DNA of 64,000 nucleotides from Gonapodya prolifera JEL478 (GCA_001574975.1 KQ965782.1:1-64000); one strand, 5' to 3'; numbered from the stretch's first letter, positions 1 through 9,617 are shown. Numbers and translations are program-made. Notes: generated from the letters alone by a model not told the origin.

Positions 1-187
1 TCAATTATTCACTGTTTGCAAAAAATTAATCAAAATGTGGATTTTTCTAAATTTATTTTGTGTTCTAATGCCACACCCTTGCACCCATGAACAATTATCC
101 ATAACCTTCAAAATAAAAGTTGAAGGAAAATTTTTAATNTTTTGGAAATGCAAATTCGTATATGGGATATCCAAAATTGTACTTTCA

Positions 188-243
188 TGCACTGGGGGTA
201 CCTGGCTCCAGGGTGGGGGTAGCTCTCTGGGTGGGGGTATGTA
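188..243. repeat. G-rich short tandem repeat
   Basis: Three imperfect copies of a unit like CTGGGTGGGGGTA follow one another here, downstream of an AT-rich stretch that contains one ambiguous base (N at 139). No coding function is visible. The stretch 1-187 shows no gene I can support. Confidence 0.5.
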
Positions 244-290
244 AAAAATGCAACACTCATCTCATGAGGGAGTAGAGGCGAGAGACACCA

Positions 291-530
291 ATGATTGACA
301 CAATCATCAAGTTGCTATCATCTGGCGCAGTTCCGACTGAGCAGCACCTCCTCAAAAGAGCTCAAGAAGACCTCACCAAGCATTAAAATAATTGCTGCGC
401 TGGTCAAGCATGGTGCAACCTCCACCAAGGAAGTTTTCTGTACTGCACTAGACTGTCCCACTGTTGATTTTTTAAAAGCTGTGCTCATGCCGGCTGCTCC
501 CAGCCCTTTTAGACCAAAACCATCAGAGAG
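291..530 (+). pseudogene. Ankyrin-like repeat relic
   Basis: An ATG at 291 opens a frame reading IIKLLSSGAVPTEQHLLKRA, which resembles an ankyrin helix pair. It stops at TAA 384-386. In the next frame the theme continues at once with IIAALVKHGATSTKEVF and a following helix. The pattern (I/V)x-LL-x-GA followed by a helix is ankyrin-like, and a similar segment appears in the F-box-type pseudogene at 45.9-47.4 kb. The frame change without a good intron suggests a decayed fragment. An unannotated intron remains possible. From 531 to 842 the frame stays open but I recognise nothing in it. Confidence 0.4.
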
Positions 531-842
531 GGTTCTTTATGCCTTCAGGCCGATCAAGTGGCAGATGTTTCAAGGAAAGCTAGAAGATGTACAGATGATG
601 TTAAGACAAGAGGAGCGGGGCAGGAGAGTCTTTAACACGCCGAACTGCGTTTTTGTCTGCGCTACATCCACCTTTAGTCATTTGGTTGTGCACACACACG
701 GAACGTTGCAATTTAGGCGTGTAAGGCAAAGAAGGGAGCGTGCCCCTCTCTGCCGTCTATATTGTACTACAGAAACAGCTAGCCTGCCGAGCAAGGCCAG
801 AAACAAAGTCCGCACTATTGTAAACTACAATACAAAGAAACA

Positions 843-1391
843 CTAGTCGTCTCTCGGCTCATATTCGCCATGGCCAGAGTCCAAAAAGGGCCAGCTGCCC
901 GGGCCTGAAGAACCATTATCGTCCTGAGGTGTCGCTGGGCGAGCCCGTGTGGGAGGCGCCGACCGCTTGCTGCAAGTCGCATGATGTATGTCGGCGACTC
1001 TTCTGTCCAGTTTCAGAAGAATAGTTGTGATGTTGGCAATTTGCTGCTGAAGTGAAGAGTGCTGTCCCGACATATGCCCCAGATTGGAGCAAATTCCGTT
1101 GATTTCACCCATGGCTGTGTCCAACTGATTCTGCAGGAATACGGCGTCATCACGGTCCATGTGTTGCGATGGTGATGGCAAGTGACGTCGCTTTTTGCGC
1201 TGAGGATTTGATGGCAGAAGAGCCTGCTCCAAAAGTTTCCGCCGAGCAGCGGAGGAGAGAATAGGGTGAGAGCCGTAGCGGCAAGTCCCAGAGCCTTTGT
1301 ATGAGCACTGCCCCCCAAGAAAATAGATGCATACGGCTGACAACCGCAGGGGTTGTTCAGGATGCGGGAGATCGACTGAACGTTTTAGCAA
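843..1391 (-). CDS. Hypothetical protein with C3H-like cysteine cluster
   Basis: The 182-residue reading frame carries a cluster CIYFLGGQC...C...H near residues 21-43. The spacing is Cx7Cx7Cx4H, close to but not identical with the CCCH zinc-finger pattern. A basic stretch (QRKKRRH) follows, then a helical segment with heptad-like leucines (about residues 85-130) and an acidic, proline-rich end. The true start may be further upstream on the minus strand: the overlapping frame up to about 1636 reads into proline/threonine repeats made by the 36-nt repeat at 1467-1538. It could be a nucleic-acid-binding protein or the gag-like remains of an element. I do not recognise a family. Confidence 0.35.
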   Translation of the reverse strand: MLKRSVDLPHPEQPLRLSAVCIYFLGGQCSYKGSGTCRYGSHPILSSAARRKLLEQALLPSNPQRKKRRHLPSPSQHMDRDDAVFLQNQLDTAMGEINGICSNLGHMSGQHSSLQQQIANITTILLKLDRRVADIHHATCSKRSAPPTRARPATPQDDNGSSGPGSWPFLDSGHGEYEPRDD

Positions 1392-1466
1392 TGAGCAGGG
1401 GCCAGGATCCGCAACAGGGCTTCACCTTCAGGTTCCTCAGGGAAACCATACATCCCAGTGGTCGTG

Positions 1467-1538
1467 GGCGTGTGAGTCCAGATCCCCTCAGAGGCCTTGG
1501 AAGGCGTGTGAGACTGGTACTCCTCAGGGGCCCTTGCG
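1467..1538. repeat. 36-nt imperfect tandem duplication
   Basis: Two units beginning GGCGTGTGAG start at 1467 and 1503, with the same internal CCTCAG core. A third partial start (GCGTGTG) lies near 1535. In the minus frame the unit encodes about 12 residues of the type HTPSKASEGIWT. Confidence 0.6.
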
Positions 1539-1542
1539 TGTG

Positions 1543-1599
1543 TTCGTCGCTCCATCTGGGGCTGCCACTTCACCGACCGTCCCCAGATGGAGCGACGAA
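1543..1599. repeat. 19-bp perfect inverted repeat with 19-nt loop
   Basis: TTCGTCGCTCCATCTGGGG at 1543-1561 is exactly reverse-complemented at 1581-1599. Transcribed in either direction this would form a strong hairpin. It sits next to the 36-nt repeat and outside any recognisable gene. No element ends are visible nearby. From 1640 to 2192 I see only putative upstream sequence for the next gene. Confidence 0.8.
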
Positions 1600-2192
1600 G
1601 GCGTGTGCACACAACCATAAACCAAAATTTTGGCATGGCACCTACGTCGAGAGAAACCAGATGGGTGTGGAGGGTGGGCGAGAAAGATTTGATGTGCGTG
1701 GTGCAAGCGGCGCACCAGTGATTGAGATGAAAGGATATGATTGACTTGGCTGCAGCGGGGCAGCCTTATAAAGCTTTAAGGTATGCTAGCGCAAGCGTTT
1801 TGTAATCTTTAAGCATTGTTTCGTAATTGTTCTGCCACGAAACACCGAAGCCGGTGGAAAGTCATCGAAAGTCATGGACTTTCTGCTAAACGTTTTACGC
1901 GCGCCTCTCTGCACCACCGAAATAGTTACTGGCTGCGCCTGAAACCCATTTTATTGTAGGAAGCATTTTATAATTACAAGTCACCCGAGTTCGTGTTTCC
2001 CCTTTTTGTTACACGCATTCATCACACACGGCTCTGCTCGTTTTGAGATCCTATCGTGCAGAGTATCATCGTGGCAAATGTTTTGGGGGAAAAAAGAAGA
2101 AGGCTGGATAAATATATTGCACAGCATTTAACTCAGCGATATACATCTCCAAGTGTGTGCTAAGCACTGTGGACGGTACATTACCACTGCAA

Positions 2193-3931
2193 ATGGCAGT
2201 AGCAGCTGTTGGGGAAGTTCTTTTCAGTGTTGTGATTGCTGGTCTTGCGGTCGTCGCGGAGAATCCGGAACTGCTACGCCAAGTCGCAAAACTCTTCCTC
2301 TCGCCACCCTGGCAGGATGTTATCATTCCCGAGTCAGTGGTTCGAGAGACTCGCAAGAGCCCTGAGGAACTTCGGGACGAAGCAAGACGCAGCCTTAATT
2401 TGAACACGCGCGATTTCTGGAACATTGTTGTGTGCGGACAAGCTGGAGTTGGGAAGAGTACCATGATAAACGCGTACGTTCTTTTGCTGCAAGTTTGGTC
2501 ACTCCAAAACTACGTTCTAAAGAGAAATGTACTACAGCTTTCTGGGGGTGGAGGATGATGATCCTAGAGCGGCCAAGTCTGGTGTTGGAGAGACCACCAA
2601 AGCAAGAACGTAAGCGATATATTCCTTCGGATTTGTCATAATTGCCACCTATCTATCATGTTTCCACCAGAGTTTATCAAATCTGCGAATATCTTCTAAT
2701 GCACGATATTCCTGGAGCTGGAACAGAACGGGAACCAGCAGACGGATATGTTCTTCGGCACAAGCTCTACGCGTATGATGTTGTACTCTGCTTGACCGGA
2801 GACCGGTACGTGTGTTTGTGGCAGCTCCATTTCACATTTGGGGAGTTAAAAGGCCTGCAACCTTGGCACGTGCAGCCTCACGGAAGGGGAGATCCTGGTT
2901 GCACGGCAGCTTGCGAAATTCCAAGTACCAGTGCTGTTTGTGCGAACAAAAACCGATATCGGTGTCAAATCCATCGAAAAGCGTCATCGAGGTCGTATGA
3001 CACTAGAAAAGGCCAAGGACGAGTTCCGCAAGGAAGTTAATGCATCAAGTGAGCTCTGGATAGACAACAATTTTAATCGTGTTATTTTTCCCCAAACGTT
3101 CACCATTCACAATTAAGTCCTACCACAGCTTATGGGAGCAGGTTACCTCACGCCACGTATATTTTTTGTCAGTGCTTGGTGGTGAGTTGCAAAATTAATA
3201 ACAGCCACGTTTGATAAGAGCATCGATTGAACATTATTTGGTTGACCATTTAAATAGGATTCAAGACTTCTCGATTCTTGGTAAAGATAACTTTATAAGC
3301 GGAGATACCCTCTTCCGGTACCAAATGGATGAGATTGTGTTCTTCGAGCAAATTATGTTACTTGCGCAAGGTCGTCGCATGCAAACGGAGGAGCAAGGGT
3401 ATGGAATGTAGTGAGATTAGAGTCAGTAACGATACTTGTTTTTGAAGACGACAAATGAAAGCAGTGAGAAACAAAAAGTAGAATGTCCCTTTTGTTGTGG
3501 GCTGAGTTATGCTAAATGCTGTCAGTGCTTACGCACCACGAGAGCCAGATGAAATTGCCCTCAATGTGGGTGATGCTGTTGTATGTCACACTCGGTTTGC
3601 AGATGGCTGGTGTCAGGTGAGCGAACACCATGTTTGTTGATTCATTCCACTACCCATCACTTCCCCACTTATTGGTGCAGGGTATCAATCGAACAACTAC
3701 CGCATTTGGGATCTTCCCAGGAATATGCTTGTCTGCACACCAAGCTGATGTAGGACGGAGTGGTACCCCCGGGATCCCGAGTCCAAAAGCATCTTCGATC
3801 TTGGTGTCAACAACCGTGAGTCTACTGCAGTAGCGCCCTACACAGCGGAAGAGGCCGACGAGCTCACACTTAGCATCGGAGACCGCATTTTGTGTGCAGC
3901 AATATTTGCCGATGGATTGGGTTATGTGAGA
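2193..3931 (+). CDS. IRG-like dynamin-related GTPase followed by SH3 modules
   Basis: Readable exons are 2193-2473, 2538-2609, 2671-2805, 2876-3048 and 3118-3181. They encode a hydrophobic N-terminal helix, the P-loop GQAGVGKST (residues 82-90), SGVGETT (switch I-like), HDIPGAGTE (DxPG, G3), CLTGDRLTEGEI and VRTKTD (G4), then RIFFVSAW. This order matches the interferon-inducible (IRG/p47) GTPase family, whose members act on membranes and vacuoles. After 3181 no splice choice I tried keeps the frame cleanly into the next helices (about 3211-3400). Then come two SH3 modules, AYAPREPDEIALNVGD...FADGWCQ plus GIFPG (3521-3720), and a second, YTAEEADELTLSIGD...FADG (about 3838-3930), which lacks its last strands. 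SH3 domains bind proline-rich ligands. Whether GTPase and SH3 parts form one transcript is inference. The start is the ATG before the hydrophobic helix. Confidence 0.6.
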
Positions 3932-3937
3932 CCTCTC

Positions 3938-4033
3938 TTTCCCACCCGCCTCGATCAGAATATTCACCTCCTCCTCCCGTCCCTCCTCCACGGCGTCGAT
4001 TAGTTGCGAGTTGAGACTTGCAGCCGTTGTCAT
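3938..4033 (-). CDS. 5' exon of an ankyrin-type protein (fragment)
   Basis: The minus strand opens with ATG at 4033 and encodes about 31 residues including LIDAVEEGREEEVNILIEAG, a good ankyrin-repeat helix pair. A GT that could be a splice donor lies near 3940. Beyond it the frame runs antisense through the SH3 exon of the previous gene, and no further ankyrin repeats can be found. The rest of the gene therefore seems to be missing. The piece looks like a 5' stub joined to the SH3 gene by rearrangement. Confidence 0.4.
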
Positions 4034-4242
4034 TTTTCAATTTGCACAAGGAAAAGAGGTTGGTTGGGCTTGATGGGGTGTTGGAGTGGATTGGTTTTCG
4101 TGCGGCGGCCAGCGTGAAAGGCGCGAGGGTGACACCATCCATCCTTGTGACCAGATGCGACTTCCGTCCCACCAGCCAAGTTTTCTTCAACCATTTATAA
4201 ACGAGAAGAGAGGGTGCGTCAAGTTAGAGGATTTTTCTTCAT

Positions 4243-5472
4243 TTAGCTATGCTTTGCTATAACGTTTCTGTTTTGAAGCTCCAAATCGTGTCTCAAAACG
4301 GCATTTGCAGCCTCAATCTCTGCGCGATTTCTAGCGTCTGCAATCGCCTTGTTCATTTGGCTCTTTGCCCTTTGCTTTTCCCAAATGACGCGATCACGTT
4401 TGTCTTGTTTCTGCTGTTTCTGAAGCCGCAATTGCCTGTCACGCGCTATGGCGGCACTTCTTTGGCACCGGTGGATTGTAGAAAAAGATTTGGGCTTCGG
4501 CCTCCGTGCTACCAAAGCTCGTCGCACAGTCCGTTGCGGAACATGGGCAGGGCTCCAAACCATGGAATCCATAGTTTGTGGAGGCGGATTTGTAGTTTGA
4601 GCACTTGCGTTGCGAATACTATTTTGGCGCTGGGCTTGTGCTAAAATAGTAGCGTATGCTGGCGGAGGGGATTTTACCATTCTTTGTGCCATGTTTGGTC
4701 TTTCGCGTTTATCGGTACTTTGCCGGTTCTGTGCACCACGCTGACGGGGTGCCGCTGGCAGGGCAGGAAGTTGTGCTACCGGAACTCGTCGGCGGTTGGC
4801 TGCTTGCGCAGCTGATGCGGCTGCCATTTGTGGCCTTGACTCGATGTGTTTGGGCGGCTTGCCAACATGTTGTTTGCTTTGTGGCTTTCCGACAATTTGC
4901 CGTCTTGAAAATCTTGCGTTGTTTGCTGCTCGCGGCGCGTTTCGTCGTGGCGGGAGTTCTTTCAAAGGGCGAATGGCTGCCCCTTTTGCTGGTGGCGCCA
5001 TTTGTGCCCTCGCTCTGTCGGGTTTTGGCGGCTTGCCAACATTTTGTTCGTTTCTTGGCTTTCCGACAATTTGTCGTCTTCGAGTTCTTGCTTTGTTTGC
5101 TGCACGCGGCGCATTTCGGCGTGGGATGGGTGCTTTCAATGGGCGATTGGCTGCCCCTTTTGCTGGTGACGCCATTTGTGCCCTCGCCCCACGCGGTTTT
5201 GGCGGTATGCCAACATTTTGTCCGTTTCTTGGCTTTTCGACATTTTGCCGTGTTCCAGGCATTGCGTTGTTTGCTCTTTGTCGCGCCTTTCTGCGGGGGG
5301 CGGCGGCTTGCCCAGGCCTGCGTGCAGGTTTTGAAGTTATTCTCACGGCAGGTATACGTGCTTTCTCGGTGGGTTTTGGACGCTTTGGAGGTGCCCGAAG
5401 TGGGGGCAGCTTGGTAGGGACCGGTATAGCATTTTGTTGGGGTTTGTTTCGACCCCTTCGTAGTCGAGCCAT
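4243..5472 (-). CDS. Very basic repeat protein (unknown)
   Basis: The frame runs from ATG at 5472 (MARLRRGRNK) for about 409 residues without an intron; an upstream in-frame ATG at 5532 is less likely. The N-terminal two thirds consist of almost three copies of a 58-residue unit with the motifs KPRNEQNVGKPPKP and RARAQMAxPAKGAA, very rich in R, K, A and P like linker-histone tails. The middle holds PPPAY, a PPxY-type WW ligand. The last 90 residues form a charged helix or coiled coil (RDRQLRLQKQQKQDKRDR). Antisense frames are also open because of the repeats, and one is hydrophobic. I prefer the minus frame because it is longest and has a non-repeat C-terminal helix. Nucleic-acid binding is a guess. 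No family is recognised. Confidence 0.45.
   Translation of the reverse strand: MARLRRGRNKPQQNAIPVPTKLPPLRAPPKRPKPTEKARIPAVRITSKPARRPGQAAAPRRKARQRANNAMPGTRQNVEKPRNGQNVGIPPKPRGARAQMASPAKGAANRPLKAPIPRRNAPRAANKARTRRRQIVGKPRNEQNVGKPPKPDRARAQMAPPAKGAAIRPLKELPPRRNAPRAANNARFSRRQIVGKPQSKQHVGKPPKHIESRPQMAAASAAQAANRRRVPVAQLPALPAAPRQRGAQNRQSTDKRERPNMAQRMVKSPPPAYATILAQAQRQNSIRNASAQTTNPPPQTMDSMVWSPAHVPQRTVRRALVARRPKPKSFSTIHRCQRSAAIARDRQLRLQKQQKQDKRDRVIWEKQRAKSQMNKAIADARNRAEIEAANAVLRHDLELQNRNVIAKHS
4820..5300. repeat. 174-bp tandem repeat, about 2.75 copies
   Basis: The landmark GACAAT/GACATT recurs at 4891, 5065 and 5239, exactly 174 bp apart. Units share most bases. 174 is divisible by three, so all three frames stay open across the array and it encodes the 58-residue units of the basic protein. 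Confidence 0.8.
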
Positions 5473-5532
5473 TTCATTAAGTGTGATACAAAAAAAATAG
5501 AATTCACGCGGATTGAAAGATATGTCGCGCAA

Positions 5533-6856
5533 GTTTGTGAAAGGGCGACAACTTTTGGAAAGAATGTATACACATCAAGTGACAAGGGGCGTCCGCAGAG
5601 ATTGTGCCAATCTGTGAAAGCTTTAAAGGCGTCGCCAATTCACAAAGTTTGTGGAATCTCTTGTGTTGCGCGTCCTTGTTTAAGATCCTCTGCCACAAAG
5701 ATTTGGGTGAATTGGTGCGAATCTTTGTGGCATTGGCAACTCATCTGAAAACGCGTCACTTTGTCGAGGCGGGGGAGCCCAAAATGATATGCAACGAAGA
5801 TTGCTCGGTAAGCACCCCAAATCTTCGTTTTGGATTCGCCGCCACGTGGTTGTTTGATGACACAAAACGACACGGAGTCGCAGAAGACTTTAAGTTCCAA
5901 TGGACCTTCAGAAAGGCTTTTAAAGGTGTTTTGACGTGGTATTGAGGGATTTCGACCGAGTTTGAGGCCGATGCAACTCCGCAACGAGCACTCTGTGACA
6001 CTGAGGGATGCCTCTCTCCGCGTAGGTGGCAAAGGGAATACTGAACGCGTGTATAGAAACTAAATCCAACCTCTCATGACGCTCCGCGTCTCACCTGAAC
6101 ACGGTACTCGTCTGTCGCTCTGAAAGACCCGGGTCTGTGACACAACTCAGCCCCCACCCCCAAGTTGGCATGTCCAACGTGAGACACAACCTTCAATTTC
6201 TACTGAACCGGGGGAAAAACAGCGATGCGTAGCTGACGATAGCCGGCGGAATCTCGTACCCCGGGTCGTCCGACGCAGGCCGCGATGAGATGTGAGCGTG
6301 CTACGTCTACGTCGCAACTCTCCTTTGAGGTTTTCGCGCAGCGGGTCTGGGTCGCGTTTTGTGACTCTGGTGAAGCCTGCTGCGCAGGAAGCGGTTGGCA
6401 TTAGGATCCATGACTTCTCTCGATACGGCTTTAGCAACATAAGAGGAACGGAACTGGACGAGAAGGAGCGGCCAAGAGGAGGCTAAAGGACTTGAGGGAT
6501 TATGGAGAACGCGGAATCAAGGATCTGGACGGGGTGCTCCGGTGACCGTGCTCCTGCGAGCGGCGTCCTCGTCGCGTACCCGGTAAACGTCCCAGTTCTC
6601 CTCTAGAGATGCGGCTGACAGCTCCCACAAGGATACACGTAGCTTGACATAAGCAGTTAAATAAAGTATCTTTTCAATTAAGGGTACGAGGGCTTATTGG
6701 TTATCGACTTTGCTACGACAATACAACTCCTCTGCCGTCCAATATTTCTCACCGGCTTCCAGCTTCCCGTTCAACTTCTCCACCTTCCTCCCACAGGGTT
6801 GTTGTTTGTTTCTCGTTGCCTTTTGGGTCCACGGACCAAAGGAGCCTTTGTTCTCT
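5533..6856. other. 1.3 kb without a supported gene
   Basis: Short open frames exist on both strands but none shows a domain, splice pattern or biased composition that I can defend. It contains the hairpin at 5693-5730 and the upstream region of the PARN-like gene. Confidence 0.4.
5693..5730. repeat. 11-bp inverted repeat, 16-nt loop
   Basis: CCACAAAGATT (5693-5703) pairs with AATCTTTGTGG (5720-5730). The surrounding 150 bp repeat the same words (CACAAAG, AATCT, TTGTGG) several times. No gene end is recognised beside it, so calling it a terminator is not justified. Confidence 0.5.
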
Positions 6857-7845
6857 ATGGAAGTCACAAACGACAACTTTGAGGTAAACCCCATTATCCA
6901 AGCCGTCATACTCTCTCGATGACCGAATCCTAAACCGCGACGACCTGAAACTGCTCCATCTTCCACCACTTGCAGGTGGTCTTCCCGCAAATCGAAAAGG
7001 CGATGCTCGAGGCCGACGTGGTGGTCTTCGACACGGAGCTTTCGGGCCTGGCGGACAAGAAGGAGAATGCAATCGACTACTGGGACTCGGTCAGAGGTAC
7101 GTGCGGTTTGGATGGAGCATCTGAATGTGAAGACGAAACGTACCTGACTCAAGTCGCTTTCTCGCTCACGAGACCGCGTCGAAAAGTGCCGCAAATCGTC
7201 ACGCTCATTTGCGCTCCTGCAGGTTGGGATCTGCTGCTTCACTTGGGAAGACGGCTTGGGTTCCAAAGGGCATCGCGCTTTCGAATTTATCATAGCTGAC
7301 CCCCGGCACCAACCCCACACCAGCGCTACGCTGCACGCCCGTTCAGTATCTACGTGTTCCGCTCAACGGCCGCGAGCCGCTCATACCACCCCGACCGCAA
7401 CCTTCTGTTCCAAGCGTCCTCGTACTCGTTCCTCTCCCTGCACAAGTTCGACTTCAACAAGTGGATCTCGAAAGGGGTGCCGTACCTCTCGCTCGACGAG
7501 GACGTGACAGCGCGCCGCAAATGGTGGAAGGATAAAGGACTGGACCTGAACGACCTTGTCGAAGACGCGGGAAGCGCGCAGTCGCAGTCCCCGCCCAACG
7601 CCAACGGAGGAGAGCCCCCGTCGTCGAATGAAGCGAGCGGGTCTCAAGCAACCGGCTCTGAATCTGCCTCCTCCCCCGGTCCCGCGGACGCCGCTGCGAC
7701 GCAGACGCAGTCGCACGGGCCCGACCTCGTGCCGAAAGGCAAAGACATTCCCTTCCTCAATGCGGCGATCGCGCGGGTGTCGCGCTGGTCGGACATCCCC
7801 ACGTGCAGTAATGATCATTGCAAACTTGAATCGATTACAGTCTAA
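6857..7845 (+). pseudogene. PARN/CAF1-type poly(A) exonuclease, N-terminal part only
   Basis: Exons 6857-6883, 6976-7096, 7173-7276 and 7324-7845 give MEVTNDNFE, then EADVVVFDTELSGL (DEDD motif I, Asp and Glu present), DRVEKCRKSSRSFALLQVG, CFTWEDG, and RPFSIYVF...FQASSYSFL...HKFDFNKWISKGVPYL. This is the N-terminal course of PARN, a 3' deadenylase. PARN proteins usually exceed 450 residues and carry the later catalytic Asp, His and Asp plus an R3H domain. Here the frame stops after about 255 residues in low-complexity Ser/Pro/Gln sequence, so those parts are missing. Only a GC donor at 7277 keeps the third intron in frame. The fragment lies tail to tail with a truncated flippase, so loss by rearrangement is likely and activity improbable. 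Confidence 0.65.
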
Positions 7846-7927
7846 AATGTCAGTCTCCTACAAGTAGCAAGTGTAGTAGATGAGTAATGTACAGAATCAG
7901 CGTCATCAGAAAACAAATACGAGCTTC

Positions 7928-9265
7928 TCATGCTATAAAACCGGCATTCGCTCCTGCAGCCCCTGTCCGCATGCCCCCTCGCTTCATCTCCGATCGTTGT
8001 ACATACGCCTCCTCACGCAACACGACGTAATCCGGTACGGCACCGACATTATCCCTCAGCACCGCGCCGACCATACCCGGCAGTTGCACCGCAAGCGGAA
8101 CCAAGAAGAGGTAAAAGTAGAACGCCGGGATCGTTGCGAGGTCACCCGGTGAGCTCTTGTCGACGTACGCGAGCCCGACGTTCAAGTAAACGGCAATGAC
8201 GAGCAAGAACACGGAAAGGGTGATGGCGCCGACATGCATGATGGTCCAGTGACGAGTCACGAGGGCGAACTTGTACGTCACGGCCATGAAGATGGCGGCA
8301 CTCAGGAACCAGATCAGGTTGTAGAAGCCGATCGTCAGCCCGGTTGCGGCGATGTCGCCGTCGCCGACGAGAGCGAGGGTTGGGAGGAATATTGCTCCAA
8401 GTAGACGTTGTTATCTCACTTGGAATAGTCGTCAAGGTCGCTGCGCGAGAGGACAACTCACCGATGCAAACCCACAAGGATTCGAAGATAAAGACGAATC
8501 CCGTGCGGAAGTTCCAGTCAACCCCGGCTTGTACCTCTCGATACGCTTCCGGATACTGCTCCAACTTCTCCTGCTCGACGTTCTGCTCGAATATCGAGAT
8601 GATGATGGGCGAAAGCGAAACGAGGGTCACGTTGTAGGCCAGTCGGAAGAGCTCGTTGTAAGGATTCTAAAGATGCCGTGAAACACCCACAAAGGATGTG
8701 GTAGTGGGATGAACGCCCACGCTTTATACCAGGAAAAACTTCAGAGCGACAACGCACGACGCCTGTCCACATGGACCAAGACCCATAGACCCACAACATG
8801 GCGACCAACGCAATGTTCTTGTAAAAGCTCAAATATATGAGCTTGCACATACGCATGAGATTGTACCGTCCGTGCACGGCAAGGAGACGTCGGAGGAAGC
8901 GGAACTCCAAGAAGAAAAATCTGCGGCGCGCACCTGCTGCGCTCCTTCGCGCCCCATGATTCCGATACCGACGTGCGCGGCTTGAATCATGGTCACGTCG
9001 TTGGCGCCGTCGCCGATCGCCAAGGTGACTTTGTGAATGAAGGCTCGGACCAATGTCACCACCTGAGCCTTTTGCAGCGGTGTTACTCGACAGCAGAGAA
9101 CCTGGTACCAGATCCCGGAGTGTGGTTTGGCAAAACTCGTGGAATACTGCTGGCACCGACAGAACTCACCGAGTTGCATCGGGTCCCGAGCTCCAAGAAC
9201 AACCGTTGAAGCTCCGTCAGGTCTCCGCTCATCCCTTTGTTCTTATTCGACCCCAGACTGGCCAT
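7928..9265 (-). pseudogene. P4-type ATPase (phospholipid flippase), C-terminal part only
   Basis: Minus-strand exons read [14 protein letters not shown], then [13 protein letters not shown] and the hinge motif [19 protein letters not shown] of P-type ATPases, [20 protein letters not shown] and FYKNIALVAMLW, then SPIIISIFEQNVEQEKLEQYPE and four or more membrane helices ending near PDYVVLREEAYVQRSE. This is the order of Drs2/Dnf flippases, which move aminophospholipids to the cytosolic leaflet. The actuator, DKTG phosphorylation and nucleotide domains (about two thirds of the usual 1,200-1,400 residues) are absent. Between ADF and EFRF the spacing is one base short (near 8905-8920), shifting the frame. 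It reads as a broken, nonfunctional remnant. Confidence 0.65.
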
Positions 9266-9446
9266 ATTTTGGTCCGTGCATCGCCGAAGCGTCCGACACC
9301 ATTGTCAAAAATTTTGACGTTCGACGTGGACCACCATTACTGTCGTCCTTCCACCTCTAGTTTATTGGTATCGAGAGGCAGCATATCAAGGTGACGCAGC
9401 GGGGGAGAATTGTTTGGGGGAGTGCTACGAGAAATGACGTGGCGTG

Positions 9447-9617
9447 CAAATCGATTTGGTGAATGCAACTGGCTGGTACCTGAAATCGGCAGAACAGGGC
9501 AACATGCAAGGCAAGAAGAATTTGGCTAGGGTGGAGAGAGAAGCGCGTGCGAGAGAAGCCCAGCGGATCAAGGCTGAGAAAGAGAGAGATGAAAGACGTG
9601 TTATTTCTTTCAAGTGA
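9447..9617 (+). pseudogene. Sel1-like repeat protein, C-terminal fragment
   Basis: The plus strand reads NATGWYLKSAEQGNMQGKKN, which fits the Sel1 repeat (A..WY.KAAEQGN..A..NL). It is followed by a charged helix (REARAREAQRIKAEKERDER) and a stop at 9615-9617. No upstream repeats are found on this strand. It is a third gene piece next to the PARN and flippase fragments, and differs from the large Sel1 gene at 40.2-43.7 kb. Confidence 0.45.

Noticed and set aside
4249-5500. Hydrophobic plus-strand ORFs that look like a multi-helix membrane protein
   Set aside because: They are antisense to the basic repeat protein; the 174-bp periodicity keeps all frames open. The minus frame is longer and has a non-repeat C-terminal coil.
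7381-7818. Arg-rich minus-strand ORF over the PARN exon
   Set aside because: It is a shadow of the plus-strand PARN coding frame, which carries conserved motifs.
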